From positions 124,001 to 188,000 of the forward strand of contig CAMIYM010000005.1 of assembly GCA_946403085.1 (NCBI GenBank): a stretch of 64,000 bases of DNA, in the 5' to 3' direction. A program made the position numbers and the translations under genes. Each line of letters begins with the position of its first letter. Positions within the stretch are counted from its first letter, which is position 1. This document shows, in pieces, positions 35,482 to 44,931 of this stretch. A model generated the notes under the pieces. The model made no database searches, was not told the DNA's origin, and saw only the letters and a list, made by a program, of their open reading frames with translations. This DNA comes from an uncultured Clostridia bacterium (GTDB lineage Bacteria; Bacillota; Clostridia; Saccharofermentanales; Saccharofermentanaceae).

Positions 35482-36822
35482 TTACAGTCCTCTCGCCTTA
35501 AGTCCCTGAACGACGCCGACGTAGAATTCGCGGATGTCGAAGCCGTCGATGTTCTCGCGGTTTAAGTCGATCATGTCGGCGTGTGAGATGCCGCGCAGGC
35601 CTTTGTTCGTAAGGAAATGGTAGTCGGAACCCCACTGGAAGGAGTCCTCGCCGACGAGGCCGTCGTTGTAGCCGTCGAAGTGCTTTACGAAGTGGTAGCT
35701 CATGTTCAAAGGGAACTTGCCGCTCGTCGCGTGGTTCAGCTTTGAACCGAAGCTCTGAGTGTAGATGTTATCGAACTGGTAAGCCATCGGCTCCATCTGC
35801 TTGTTGAGGCGCTCGACGCCCGCTTTGGTAAGGTCGGTTACGGCCTTGATGAAGTCAGGGTTGTTGTCGCCTGCGAGCTTCGCGCCCTTGTTATAGGCGG
35901 CAGCTACGGTGTTGCGCAGGTTCTCGGGTGCCTTGTTCATTAAGTACTCGGCGAATTCGCAGCCGTGGTGCGGCGTGTTGATCGTGGTCAAAGAAGCGAC
36001 GTAAGGCGCCATGCCGAGCATGGAGATGCAGTATCTTGAGTCGAGGCCGCCCTTACTGTGGGCGATGATGTTGACCTTCTCGGCGCCCGTCTCTTCGAGG
36101 CAGCGCACGATGGATGACTTGAGCTGAAGGGCGCATGTCGGGACGTCGCCTGCTGATTCCTGGCCGCCGTAGTAGATGGTGGCGCCGTTCTTGATGAGTT
36201 CGGCAGGGACACGGCCCCAGTAATTCAGGTGCTCTGAATCACGGAAGAAAACGCCGTGGACCATGAGGATCGGGTACTTGGTCTTGCAGACCTGATCGGC
36301 TTTTCGAGCTTCGTCACGCCAGTAACGCTGGCTCTCTTCACGGACTTCCCTGCCCGCGATCTTGACGATTATTGAGAGTACGAAGAGATTCGCGATGGGG
36401 ATCATGCCGCAGAAGATTCCGAGGAGCCTCTTGCTGATGCCGATCTGCTTTGAAGTCAGGTAGACGATTATTATGCCCGTCCAGAAGTATGCGTTAAGAA
36501 GGCCGACCGTGACACATGCGTAGACGATTATTGGCGTCCAGCCGATGTCTTCAACGAAGAGCAAGGATACGATGAACGCAGGGATCACCACGAGCAGTGT
36601 GAACGGGAAGACAGACAGGATCGTGTTGCCATAAGAACAGATCTTAAGTCTCGCGCCGGCGATGCCTTTCGCATACTGGCCGGGAAAAATGAAGGCCAGT
36701 ACTGCGAGGATCACGGTCAGTGCTATGAACCAGTAACTGATAAGGTACAGGAACGGGCTTAAGCAAGCTGCGGTGATAAAGATCCCGTCAAAGACTTTTA
36801 CAACCGGTCTTTCCTTAAACAT
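35482..36822 (-). CDS. Membrane-associated alpha/beta hydrolase (lipase/esterase-like)
   Basis: A 446-aa protein. About 150 N-terminal residues make four to five membrane helices. A lipase-type domain follows: YPILMVHGVFFRD (oxyanion strand HG), then VNIIAHSKGGLDSRY with nucleophile Ser in AHSKGG, TINTPHHGCEFAEYL, and the late FDGYNDGLVGEDS (Asp) and ISHADMI (His) blocks of bacterial triacylglycerol lipases. The start at 36822 has AGAGG 9-10 bases upstream. The active site probably faces the cytoplasm or membrane surface; the topology is not certain. Monocistronic. Confidence 0.85.
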   Translation of the reverse strand: MFKERPVVKVFDGIFITAACLSPFLYLISYWFIALTVILAVLAFIFPGQYAKGIAGARLKICSYGNTILSVFPFTLLVVIPAFIVSLLFVEDIGWTPIIVYACVTVGLLNAYFWTGIIIVYLTSKQIGISKRLLGIFCGMIPIANLFVLSIIVKIAGREVREESQRYWRDEARKADQVCKTKYPILMVHGVFFRDSEHLNYWGRVPAELIKNGATIYYGGQESAGDVPTCALQLKSSIVRCLEETGAEKVNIIAHSKGGLDSRYCISMLGMAPYVASLTTINTPHHGCEFAEYLMNKAPENLRNTVAAAYNKGAKLAGDNNPDFIKAVTDLTKAGVERLNKQMEPMAYQFDNIYTQSFGSKLNHATSGKFPLNMSYHFVKHFDGYNDGLVGEDSFQWGSDYHFLTNKGLRGISHADMIDLNRENIDGFDIREFYVGVVQGLKARGL

Positions 36823-36870
36823 AAGAATTACCTCTTAAAACAACTTTACGGAACTGATTATACAGCCTTT

Positions 36871-37896
36871 TTACCAGCTTGCAGAATCGCCTGTGTTGTA
36901 GTTGTTGTCGCCGTTGTTGCCACCGCCGCCATTACGCTCCTTGTTGGCATCGTCCTGAATGCCCTTGATGCGCTCGGCAGGTGTCTTGGTAGGCTCACCC
37001 TGACCCTGTCCGCCAGGTGTAGGCGTAGGTGTACCTTCGCCCTGACCTCCGGGTGTAGGTGTCGGAGTACCTGTGCCTTCTCCGCCTGGAGTAGGTGTAG
37101 GTGTACCTGTGCCTTCGCCGCTCGGTGTAGGTGTAGGCGTGCCATTCTCGTTACCGGGTGTCGGAGTAGGTGTCTCTCCACCGGGTGTGGGTGTAGGTGT
37201 ATCTTCTCCGCTGGGAGTAGGAGTAGGTGTGTCCTCTCCGCTGGGTGTAGGCGTAGGTGTATCTTCTCCGCTAGGCGTCGGTGTCGGAGTAGGAGTCTCT
37301 GTAGCATCCGCATCGGGCTTAGGTGAAGGTGTCGGAGTTGCAGAAGGAGCATTCGGATCCGGGGAAGGCGTCGGCGTATCTGTAGGTGTCGGCGTCGGCG
37401 GATTCTCGTACTGATTCTTCAGGTCTTCGATGAACTGGTTGATCTCGTTATAGAGCTTCTGTGCAGCATAGTAGTGACCGTCGTTTTTCTCGGTCGCACA
37501 GCCCTTCTCGGAAAGGATGCTCTTAGCTGTCTCACAGATCTCGATGGTGTCCTTATAGTTATCTTCGTTAATCGTCTTAACGTCGATAGGTGTTACATAG
37601 GACAGGGCATAGTTAACTCTGATCTTGCAGTCGTAGGGATCTTCAGGTCTTAAGTTAAGAGCAGTCTGGTACTCCTCCTTGGCCTTCTGGTAATCGCCTA
37701 ACTTATAGAAGACGTTTCCTCTGTTGAAGTTGTTGATGTAAGGCTGTGTGAAGCCTAAGAATCCCAACTCGTTCTGCTGGAATACTCCCGCATCAAACTT
37801 TTCGATGAGGTTTCTGTTGCCATAGTAGTTAACGAGGAGAATACCGAGGAATAACGCGGTAACGATCCAGATTGAAATAGCTATCTTCTTTGCCAT
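36871..37896 (-). CDS. TPR protein with Thr-Pro repeat tail, end of Bat-like operon
   Basis: A 341-aa protein. One N-terminal membrane helix (7-25) is followed by a TPR-like region (about 55-160; FNRGNVFYKLGDYQKAKEEYQTAL is a clear repeat), then a Thr-Pro-rich tail (166-304) of (D/G)TPTPTPSGE-type units and a Gly/Asn-rich end. Position and TPR match BatC/BatE-like members of MoxR-VWA operons. The tail is probably an outer-surface linker. It lies 3 bp after the second VWA gene. Repeat number may vary between strains. Confidence 0.8.
   Translation of the reverse strand: MAKKIAISIWIVTALFLGILLVNYYGNRNLIEKFDAGVFQQNELGFLGFTQPYINNFNRGNVFYKLGDYQKAKEEYQTALNLRPEDPYDCKIRVNYALSYVTPIDVKTINEDNYKDTIEICETAKSILSEKGCATEKNDGHYYAAQKLYNEINQFIEDLKNQYENPPTPTPTDTPTPSPDPNAPSATPTPSPKPDADATETPTPTPTPSGEDTPTPTPSGEDTPTPTPSGEDTPTPTPGGETPTPTPGNENGTPTPTPSGEGTGTPTPTPGGEGTGTPTPTPGGQGEGTPTPTPGGQGQGEPTKTPAERIKGIQDDANKERNGGGGNNGDNNYNTGDSASW
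36985..37401. repeat. Thr-Pro coding tandem repeat
   Basis: Short tandem units code for TPTPTP followed by SGE or GGE, about ten residues per unit, within the TPR gene. The nucleotide units (GTGTAGGTGTAGG-like on the plus strand) are imperfect, so slippage is possible. Confidence 0.9.
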
Positions 37897-37899
37897 ACG

Positions 37900-38850
37900 T
37901 CACACCCTCCTCTTTACGCTTATGAATTCATAAGCGATGAGTACTGCGAGCGGAATGACAAACCAATAGTATGTATCGGCATATCCGTACTCGGTTGATT
38001 CTTCCTGCTCGGCGTCGAGAAGCTTTAAGGACTTCTCGATCGTGGGATCGATATCTTCAGAGCTGCTCATGTGGACGTAATCGAGCTTCAGATCCTTGGA
38101 GAGCTGCTTTAAGTTCTTCTCATCGATCTTGGAGACAGCGGGCTTATAAGGCCAGTCTCTCTTATCCTCAACGAGGACTGTCTCATCGTGCATCTCATCG
38201 TAGTAGTGCATCTGGCCGCCCTTAGCCGTGCCGTAACCCATTACTGCACCGCCTTCAACGCCTTCTGCGATTCCTTCGAAAGACTCGAGCTTGTGGTCGT
38301 CTGTATTCTCACCGTCTGTCAAGAAGAATACGACAACGTGGCCGTCGTTAAGCATCTTGGCATCGTTGATCATCTGGCCTAAGAGTTCCTTGCAGCAGTT
38401 GATGTTCGTACCTGTCGCATGGTAATCGACGATAGGCTTTATGGCGTCGACGCATGTCTTAACATATGTGCAGTCGTCGGTAAACGGCGTAACCAAGTTA
38501 ACGTCGTTATTAAAGTCGATGACGCAGAACTTGGCTCCGGTCAGGGTCTTCGTGATGTATTCGATATCTTCCTTGGCGCCTTCCATTCTGGTCTTTCCGC
38601 CATGGTCTTCTGCCTGCATGCTGAGCGTGTCATCCAACACGATGATGCAGTAGCAGTTAAGCTTCTGTCTCATGACCTTGACCTCATTGGAGACGTACAT
38701 GGGTCTTAAGTTGATCGCGAAAAGAAGCAGCACCATGATGATCTGCCTGATGTAAGGGATAATGCCTTTTCGCTTAATGACCAGAAGGACAATGCAGATG
38801 ATGGCCATTAACCAGATGGGGATTATAGGTTCAAACTTAAACTGGTCCAT
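37900..38850 (-). CDS. VWA-domain membrane protein (BatB-like)
   Basis: A 316-aa protein with two N-terminal membrane helices, a von Willebrand A domain (about 70-270) and one C-terminal helix (YYWFVIPLAVLIAYEFI). The metal site is LDDTLSM, a Thr variant of DxSxS, with FLTDGEN further on. VWA proteins in these operons bind metal-dependent partners and are thought to act with the MoxR ATPase. It lies 4 bp after the first VWA gene. Confidence 0.85.
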   Translation of the reverse strand: MDQFKFEPIIPIWLMAIICIVLLVIKRKGIIPYIRQIIMVLLLFAINLRPMYVSNEVKVMRQKLNCYCIIVLDDTLSMQAEDHGGKTRMEGAKEDIEYITKTLTGAKFCVIDFNNDVNLVTPFTDDCTYVKTCVDAIKPIVDYHATGTNINCCKELLGQMINDAKMLNDGHVVVFFLTDGENTDDHKLESFEGIAEGVEGGAVMGYGTAKGGQMHYYDEMHDETVLVEDKRDWPYKPAVSKIDEKNLKQLSKDLKLDYVHMSSSEDIDPTIEKSLKLLDAEQEESTEYGYADTYYWFVIPLAVLIAYEFISVKRRV

Positions 38851-38854
38851 CTGA

Positions 38855-39895
38855 TCACACTTTCAGGATGAATGCCAGGGCAAGCATGAGAGCCAGAGAG
38901 AAAAGTAGTATCTTGAAAGGCTTCTCGGGAAGCTCATTCTCGATGATCTCATACTGCGTGTCATCCAAAGCTGCCATCTGCTTTCTCAAGTTGGCAACTA
39001 TATTGTCTACTACGTCGTCATCTTCGCCGTACCAGAAAGATCCGCCCGTTCCTTCAACGGTCTCCTGCATCATCTTTCTGTCGACGTCCTTCATTATCTC
39101 TGTGCCGATTCCGAAGACTGTGATTCCTCTTTCCTGGCACATCTTGCCTGCTTCGGGGAGAGTGACGATCTCGTCTCCGATTACGGCATTGTCGTTGTCA
39201 CTTGTAAATATGATGATCCTCGTACGGTCAGGCTTCTCCTCAACATCGTAGAAATCCAGAGATGCTGCGGCAAGGCCTTCACCGATAATTGAAGAACCTC
39301 TCTCAGGCCATCCGACGATCGTTCCGTTCTCGATAAATGCCTGTGCCTCAAGGTACTTCTGTGAGTAGAGGATCCTGTTGTGCTGCATGTCTATACGCAT
39401 CTGCAGGCCTTCCTTGATCCTGTCCAGAGTACGGAGGATGTACTGGTAGTCGTTCGTAAGGGGGCAGAGAAGGACCGGTGAAGTATTGAAGATTACGATA
39501 CCGAATCTCTCGCCGTTAAGTTCCTTTACGATGTTTTCGAGCTTGTCGATAAGTGTCTCATTAAGAACGTCAACCGAGCTCGAGATATCGAGGCAGAGGA
39601 TGATGTCCCTGTTATAGTTTGCGAGCTGCTTGGACTCTGTCTTGTAAGGTCTTGCCATAAGGAAGCCTGACAGAACGAGGCTCGCGATGATCGAAATGAT
39701 AAGTGCATACTTAAGGACGTTGTACCAGACGACTCTCGCCTTGAACATCGCTTCTTTCCTCAAGTATTCAGGCAGGTAAGCCTTCTTACCGCCGCTGTAT
39801 TTCCTGCGCAGTCTGAACGTGATAAAAGCAGCAATAATGCAAACCACTGCCACGCCCGCGCAAATATATAAAGCTAAGGGGTTCTTCAGTTCCAT
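38855..39895 (-). CDS. VWA-domain membrane protein (BatA-like)
   Basis: A 346-aa protein: N-terminal helix, a second helix near 60-80, VWA domain with intact metal site DISSSVD, then IIFTSDNDNAVIGDE and a C-terminal helix (FKILLFSLALMLALAFIL). Topology matches BatA: helices at both ends with the VWA domain outside. Its start overlaps the end of the 162-aa gene by 10 bp. Confidence 0.87.
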   Translation of the reverse strand: MELKNPLALYICAGVAVVCIIAAFITFRLRRKYSGGKKAYLPEYLRKEAMFKARVVWYNVLKYALIISIIASLVLSGFLMARPYKTESKQLANYNRDIILCLDISSSVDVLNETLIDKLENIVKELNGERFGIVIFNTSPVLLCPLTNDYQYILRTLDRIKEGLQMRIDMQHNRILYSQKYLEAQAFIENGTIVGWPERGSSIIGEGLAAASLDFYDVEEKPDRTRIIIFTSDNDNAVIGDEIVTLPEAGKMCQERGITVFGIGTEIMKDVDRKMMQETVEGTGGSFWYGEDDDVVDNIVANLRKQMAALDDTQYEIIENELPEKPFKILLFSLALMLALAFILKV

Positions 39896-40374
39896 TCAGC
39901 CACCAGTCTCCTTGATTTTTCCAAAGACGCTCTAACGTCACCTTCTGAAATCTTATCGAATTCAGGCTTATAGTATTCTCCGACGAGCATTGTGAGTTCC
40001 TTGAACTCAGTGTTGCTGATCTCGGCAAGAGTAAACTTGTCGACTTCCGTTCCGGTCGCCTTGTAAACGAATTCTCTTACGACCTTACTCATGCCCTCAT
40101 ATGCAGGTCTGATCTTTGTAGTGTCCTGATTGTAGGAAGCTTCGATCTTATCCAAAGCAGCAAGATACTGCGTCTTGAGCTTTGCGATATCCGGCTTTAC
40201 AAAGACCGGTTCTTCCACAACCTTCTCCTTGGTCTTTACCTTGAGGTTCTTAAGGACACCATAGAGGAACATGCCAATGATGAGGAGAGTGAGGAGGCCA
40301 AGAACGACTCCCGTGATAAGTATCGGAAGCGAAGAATAATCAAATAATCTTCTTAAATCAATCGTTGTCGGCAT
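39886..40374 (-). CDS. Single-pass membrane protein of the Bat-like operon
   Basis: A 162-aa protein with one membrane helix (about 15-40) and a helical cytoplasmic domain (YLAALDKIEASYN..., VVREFVYKATGTEVDKFTLAEI). Size, topology and position between the DUF58 and VWA genes match DUF4381-like members of MoxR operons. I see no catalytic motif. Confidence 0.7.
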   Translation of the reverse strand: MPTTIDLRRLFDYSSLPILITGVVLGLLTLLIIGMFLYGVLKNLKVKTKEKVVEEPVFVKPDIAKLKTQYLAALDKIEASYNQDTTKIRPAYEGMSKVVREFVYKATGTEVDKFTLAEISNTEFKELTMLVGEYYKPEFDKISEGDVRASLEKSRRLVAEWN

Positions 40375-40378
40375 ATCT

Positions 40379-41260
40379 TTAATTCACACTCTTATTCTTT
40401 TCGAGAAGTTCGGCGATCTTACCGTCGACTCTTTCGGCCGTATCGACCTCGACCCACGGGATGCCGCTTCTGTTAAGCTTCTTGATAGCGTCAGCTTTCA
40501 TCTGTTCCTGAAGCACCTTCTGCTTCTTCCTGATGGCTTTGCTCTGCGATAAGAAAGGCGGGATATAGCCCTTGTCGTAAACGTTATAGACCTTCTTACC
40601 GAAGATGTCGCCGTCGCTGACATTGATGAGGAGCACATCGTGTACCATGGTGATCTGTCCCAAAAGGTTATCTGAAAGCTTCAAGATACCCTCTGTATCA
40701 GTGACCATGACGATGATCATGCGCCTTTTGATGTTGTGCATTATATAGCTCAGGATGCCGTTAAGATCAGACTTGTTCTCAGGAGTTAGGCACTTGGCAT
40801 AGCCTTCAAGAAGGAATTCCAGGTTAAGGAAACCAGTCTTGAAAGGTGATCTTTCCATCTTCTCATCGTGATAGTAAAGACCTGATACATAGTCGCCGTT
40901 GTCCGTAACCATGTAAGCAAGAGTACCGCCGGCCATAAGGGCAACTTCGCCCTTCTCCTCACCGGTCTTAGTCTCAGCGAGCATTCTTCTGTTCGCGTCC
41001 ATGACCAGCATGATATTGTGTCTCTTCTCGGCGATATACTGCCTGACAAGGACCTTCTGGGATCTGGAAGTCGCCTTCCAGTCGATATCCTTGATATCAT
41101 CTCCGGGCACGTACTCACGGAGCTCATCAAAGTTCATACTTCTTCCCTTATAGATGGAGTTGTATGAACCGTCGAGAACTCTGCTCGTAGCCTTGTCCGT
41201 AGCTATGGTCTTATAACGCTTCAGCCCGAACTTAATTTTCGAGACGTAGTCTAAGTTCAT
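40379..41260 (-). CDS. DUF58-domain protein
   Basis: A 293-aa protein with the DUF58 signature FDELREYVPGDDIKDIDWKATSRSQKVLVRQYIAEK and a VWA-like fold after it (LVMDANRRM). There is no N-terminal membrane part. DUF58 proteins are regular partners of MoxR ATPases. The start overlaps the moxR stop by 4 bp, so translation is coupled. Confidence 0.9.
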   Translation of the reverse strand: MNLDYVSKIKFGLKRYKTIATDKATSRVLDGSYNSIYKGRSMNFDELREYVPGDDIKDIDWKATSRSQKVLVRQYIAEKRHNIMLVMDANRRMLAETKTGEEKGEVALMAGGTLAYMVTDNGDYVSGLYYHDEKMERSPFKTGFLNLEFLLEGYAKCLTPENKSDLNGILSYIMHNIKRRMIIVMVTDTEGILKLSDNLLGQITMVHDVLLINVSDGDIFGKKVYNVYDKGYIPPFLSQSKAIRKKQKVLQEQMKADAIKKLNRSGIPWVEVDTAERVDGKIAELLEKNKSVN

Positions 41261-42252
41261 GGAGTAACGATTGCTCCGACAATAGCATCAACGACCTGCT
41301 CAGGCTTGATTCCGTCTGCGATAGCAGCGAAGTTGAGCATGATTCTGTGACGCATTACTTCGTGGCGCATTGCCTTAACGTCGTCAGGTGTAACATAAGC
41401 TCTGCCCTGGATGAGAGCGACTGCCTTGGATACTTCCATGAATGCGATAGCCGCACGTGTGGAAGAACCCATTGCTACATAGCCTGCGAGGTTCGGTGAG
41501 ATGTACTTAGAAGGATCACGTGTAGCCTGAACGATATCAACGATATACTTCTTGATCGCAGGTGAGATATATACTCTCTTGCAGAGATCCTGTAAGAACT
41601 CGATATCTTCGATAGTTGCAACAGACTTTGATCCTCTGAAGACGTTACCTTCGATCCTGTTAAGGATCTCGACTTCCTCATTAACATTAGGATATGTAAT
41701 GATCTCCTTAAGAAGGAATCTGTCCTGCTGAGCTTCTGAAAGCTCGTAAGTACCTTCCTGCTCGATAGGGTTCTGTGTAGCGATAACGATGAATACCGGA
41801 GGGAGCTTATATGTCTGGCCGCCGATACTTACTGATCTCTCCTGCATGGCTTCGAGCATCGCAGACTGTGTCTTTGCAGATGAACGGTTGATCTCATCCA
41901 AGAGAAGGAAGTTAGCATAAACAGGTCCGATCTTTGTCTCGAACGTGTTGTTGGTCATATTGAATGTTTGTGTACCGATGATGTCGGAAGGCAAAAGGTC
42001 AGGTGTGCACTGTACTCTTGAGAAAGAGCCGCCTACAGCTTCTGTCATGACCTTAGCTGCCGTTGTCTTAGCAAGACCCGGTACAGATTCCAAAAGGATA
42101 TGGCCGTTGGCGATCATGGAAACCAGGAGTGATACTCCGAGCTGTGATTGTCCGACGATCTTGGAATTATAATAAGTCCTTATTTTGTTAATGATCTCAC
42201 CTGATCTTGCAAGCTCATCAACATTGATGTTCATTACCAGTTGTTCAGCCAT
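41257..42252 (-). CDS. MoxR-family AAA+ ATPase
   Basis: A 331-aa chaperone-like ATPase: Walker A in SVPGLAKTT, Walker B LLLDEINRSSAKTQSAMLEAMQE, sensor 1 VIATQNP, and a C-terminal lid. MoxR proteins are thought to help assemble or insert metal in VWA partners. It is first in the six-gene MoxR-DUF58-TM-VWA-VWA-TPR operon. The start is ATG 42252 with a GAGGT-like site upstream. Confidence 0.93.
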   Translation of the reverse strand: MAEQLVMNINVDELARSGEIINKIRTYYNSKIVGQSQLGVSLLVSMIANGHILLESVPGLAKTTAAKVMTEAVGGSFSRVQCTPDLLPSDIIGTQTFNMTNNTFETKIGPVYANFLLLDEINRSSAKTQSAMLEAMQERSVSIGGQTYKLPPVFIVIATQNPIEQEGTYELSEAQQDRFLLKEIITYPNVNEEVEILNRIEGNVFRGSKSVATIEDIEFLQDLCKRVYISPAIKKYIVDIVQATRDPSKYISPNLAGYVAMGSSTRAAIAFMEVSKAVALIQGRAYVTPDDVKAMRHEVMRHRIMLNFAAIADGIKPEQVVDAIVGAIVTP

Positions 42253-42341
42253 AAAAACCTCTCATTCCTATGTGTTTTAGCCGTGCTTTGCGTGACTGAT
42301 GTCACGTTTACACATAACCGTAAAAATAATTTGACTTGCCT

Positions 42342-42371
42342 ATTATACTATCTAGTGCGCAATTTGTTTAA
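42342..42371 (-). promoter_or_regulatory. Promoter of the moxR operon
   Basis: On the minus strand, TTAAAC (42371-42366), an 18-bp spacer and a perfect TATAAT (42347-42342), about 90 bases before the start codon. The long leader has no feature I recognise. Confidence 0.55.
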
Positions 42372-42498
42372 GAATTTTATGTTAATGCCTTCACTTTTGC
42401 GCCACTTTTCGAGGCCTGTCATCTTAAAAAACAGTTTGATAATCAAAATTGTTGCATTTTGTTAGGAAAAAATTTGGGCAAAATTGTGGTGTATACGA

Positions 42499-43779
42499 TC
42501 ACACCGACGTGAAGCAGATGATATACCCCTCATCGTCCTGCCTGATAACCTTGGCGTAAGATCTCGCATCGCCCTTCTTCAGCATTATGTTCGACCTGTA
42601 TCTCAAGGCGACCTCCGGCTTGATCTGAGCATACTTGTTATCTTCAGACACCTTTACGATGATGCACTTATGAGGCGTCTCGTTGACCTTCTTCTCTTCA
42701 AGGAAGAAGAGTTCATATTCTTCGGAGATCTCGTCCGCCCATGAGAACTCTCCGCTCTTACGGGCAAGCTTGATATCTTCAATGCCTGTAATGTCATAAT
42801 ATTTAAGAACGTCGGCGCCCTTGGGAAGGAATGTGTCCTCCGATGCGATGTCGAGCTCCTCTGTTATCGCTTTTCGAGTATTCTCGGTAATAAGGATCTG
42901 GCCTCCGATCGTAAGGCCTTCCAGACGTCCCGCGATATTTACCGACTGGCCGATGCAGCCGTACTTCATGGTCTTCTCGGAGCCGATGTTGCCGACGACA
43001 GTATCGCCCGTATTAATGGCGATTCCCATCTCGATGTCAGGATAACCGTGCTCGTTATTCCACTTGTTTACGTCAGCTATCGCATTCTCCATCTCGATCG
43101 CGCACTTAACAGCCAGCGCCGCGTGGTCTTCCCAGTACTTGGGTGCGCCAAAGATCACTAGGATACCGTCGCCTAAGAACTCGATGAGCGTGCCGTGGTA
43201 CTTCTCTATGACTGCGACCATGTGACGGAAATAATGGTTAAGCAATGTGATGAGGTCCTGCGCCGGAAGCTTGGACGAGAGTGCGGTAAAGCCTCTAAGA
43301 TCGCTCATGAGGATCGTGACATTCTGCGTGGCGCCTCCGATCTTCTGGCCTTCTTCCGTGGAAAGCACGTAGTCGGCAATGTCAGGCGTCGTATAGCGTG
43401 CAAAAGCAGAACGCACCTTGATGAGCTTTGTGAGGTCCGTAATTACGATCAGGTAGACCGCGATCTCCTGCTTATAGAAAGTGACCCTTACGTGGAGGTT
43501 ATGGACATCACCTTTGTTATCGACATAGTCGACGATGTCCTCCTGCGAAGTGAGCTTCTGCGTGACGGCATCGATGAAGAGCTGGATGAAGTCATCGTTG
43601 CCCTTTATGTAAGGAATCGCATTCCAGATCTTCGACTTGTCTTCTGATGAGATCCCCAGGAGCCTTTCTGCTGCCGGATTCGATACCAGAAGCTCTCCCG
43701 TAGCAGAGATGATGCAGATTGCATCATCGGATTTCTCGTAGAAAAACCTCGACTGTTCGGGAGTGATATTTAATGCCAT
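42499..43779 (-). CDS. PAS-domain class III adenylate/guanylate cyclase
   Basis: A 426-aa soluble protein: PAS domain (about 8-130, CIISATGELLVSNPAAERLLG), linker, then a class III cyclase domain (about 165-345: TILMSDLRGFTALSS with the metal Asp, FLGDGILVIFGAP with the second Asp, GIAINTGDTVVGNIGS, and QSVNIAGRLEG). A C-terminal extension of about 80 aa resembles no domain I know. It probably makes cAMP under PAS control. It is last in an operon with the STAS and HATPase-like genes, linking cyclic nucleotide output to partner switching. Confidence 0.88.
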   Translation of the reverse strand: MALNITPEQSRFFYEKSDDAICIISATGELLVSNPAAERLLGISSEDKSKIWNAIPYIKGNDDFIQLFIDAVTQKLTSQEDIVDYVDNKGDVHNLHVRVTFYKQEIAVYLIVITDLTKLIKVRSAFARYTTPDIADYVLSTEEGQKIGGATQNVTILMSDLRGFTALSSKLPAQDLITLLNHYFRHMVAVIEKYHGTLIEFLGDGILVIFGAPKYWEDHAALAVKCAIEMENAIADVNKWNNEHGYPDIEMGIAINTGDTVVGNIGSEKTMKYGCIGQSVNIAGRLEGLTIGGQILITENTRKAITEELDIASEDTFLPKGADVLKYYDITGIEDIKLARKSGEFSWADEISEEYELFFLEEKKVNETPHKCIIVKVSEDNKYAQIKPEVALRYRSNIMLKKGDARSYAKVIRQDDEGYIICFTSV

Positions 43780-43812
43780 TATGCTTCCTTAAAGTGTTAT
43801 ATAAGGTATTGA

Positions 43813-44424
43813 TCAGAACTTCTTTATAATAGCGACATCGACGACAGAGCCCTTAACGCTGACCTGTACGTCATCTGCGATGTTCGCGACGATGGACTTC
43901 TCGAGCTCGTCCCATGCCTCTTCGTTATCTTCCTTATCGGCCTTATCAAGAGAATTCTTATAGTCCTGAAGTGTCCAGAGGAAAGCCGCCGTGTGCTCGT
44001 AGGATTCAGGGCAGCCCATCGCCATGTAGCCGATCGGAATGCTGCGCTGGATCATGCCAGCTTCCGGAGCGGGCATCAATGCGATCGAGATGCGGTCTCT
44101 TAACTTGCCCATGAAGCCCTTCGCTGCGGCATTCTCGCCGGTCCTTGAAAGGCTCAGGAATTCCTTGCGGACCTCCTGGTTCATCTCGACTTCAGCCTTC
44201 ATGTGGATCTTATATTCTTTGTTATTCTCTTCGATCCAGAAATCAGCATCGCCGTTGCCGCCTGCGATACCGTGGAACATGCCGATAAGCTCTTCCGTGA
44301 GGAGCCTTAACCTTATGGCCTCCTTGCCGGTAAGATCGTTATATTTTGCGGCCTTCTCGGTAGCAGTAAGCGCCTCGTCGGACCCCTTGCCGTCACCTTT
44401 GATCTTGATAATATCTGTAATCAC
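43813..44424 (-). CDS. HATPase-like protein of the partner-switching cluster
   Basis: A 203-aa protein. The N-terminal part has LRLLTEELIGMFHGIAG, which resembles the N-box helix of RsbW-type kinases (LxxEELxxN), with the usual Asn replaced. I see no clear G-boxes, so ATP binding is doubtful. It follows the STAS gene by 17 bp and precedes the cyclase by 33 bp. It may be a degenerate anti-sigma-type partner of the STAS protein. Confidence 0.5.
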   Translation of the reverse strand: MITDIIKIKGDGKGSDEALTATEKAAKYNDLTGKEAIRLRLLTEELIGMFHGIAGGNGDADFWIEENNKEYKIHMKAEVEMNQEVRKEFLSLSRTGENAAAKGFMGKLRDRISIALMPAPEAGMIQRSIPIGYMAMGCPESYEHTAAFLWTLQDYKNSLDKADKEDNEEAWDELEKSIVANIADDVQVSVKGSVVDVAIIKKF

Positions 44425-44441
44425 TTAAAAGTTCCTTCCAA

Positions 44442-44741
44442 TCATTCGATCGTTAAGATATCTACGAAGCCTGTGATGTTGAACACTTCCATGATGAGCT
44501 CGTTAACGTTCTTTATCTTCATGGAGCCCTGCTTGTTCATTGTCTTCTGGGCAACGAGAAGGGATCTTAAGCCTGCAGATGAGATGTATTCGAGCTTTTC
44601 CATGTCGATAACGAGGTTCTCCACGCCGCCTAAGTTCTCAGCAAATACCTTGTCGAGATCAGGAGCCGTTGTCGTATCGAGCTTGCCTTCGAGGGCGATG
44701 GAGAGGTTGGAACCGTTCTTTGTTTTCGTAATGTTCATCAT
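44442..44741 (-). CDS. STAS-domain anti-anti-sigma factor
   Basis: A 99-aa SpoIIAA/RsbV-like protein: LEGKLDTTTAPDLDKVF, LVIDMEKLEYISSAGLRSLL with the phosphorylatable Ser in YISSAGLR. It is normally phosphorylated by an HATPase kinase and dephosphorylated by a SpoIIE-type phosphatase; both are encoded alongside (44932 and 45364). First gene of its operon. Confidence 0.93.
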   Translation of the reverse strand: MMNITKTKNGSNLSIALEGKLDTTTAPDLDKVFAENLGGVENLVIDMEKLEYISSAGLRSLLVAQKTMNKQGSMKIKNVNELIMEVFNITGFVDILTIE

Positions 44742-44931
44742 CAGTTCTCCTTATTTACAATGATTTCGGGCATAATGTACCCATACAGGAAAAGAATCAA
44801 AACTCTTTGCGTAATTATACTATATCGGATGAGTGTTTTTCATAATTCCCGTATAATATAAACAATCCGTTTACACTTACTGGTATTAAATGGCCGCTTA
44901 ACTGAACTGCGGCACACGAGGGCTACATCAT

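Noticed and set aside
36858..37352. Leu/His/Arg-rich minus-strand frame over the Thr-Pro repeat
   Set aside because: Out-of-frame reading of the repeat of the TPR gene, with no independent start signal.
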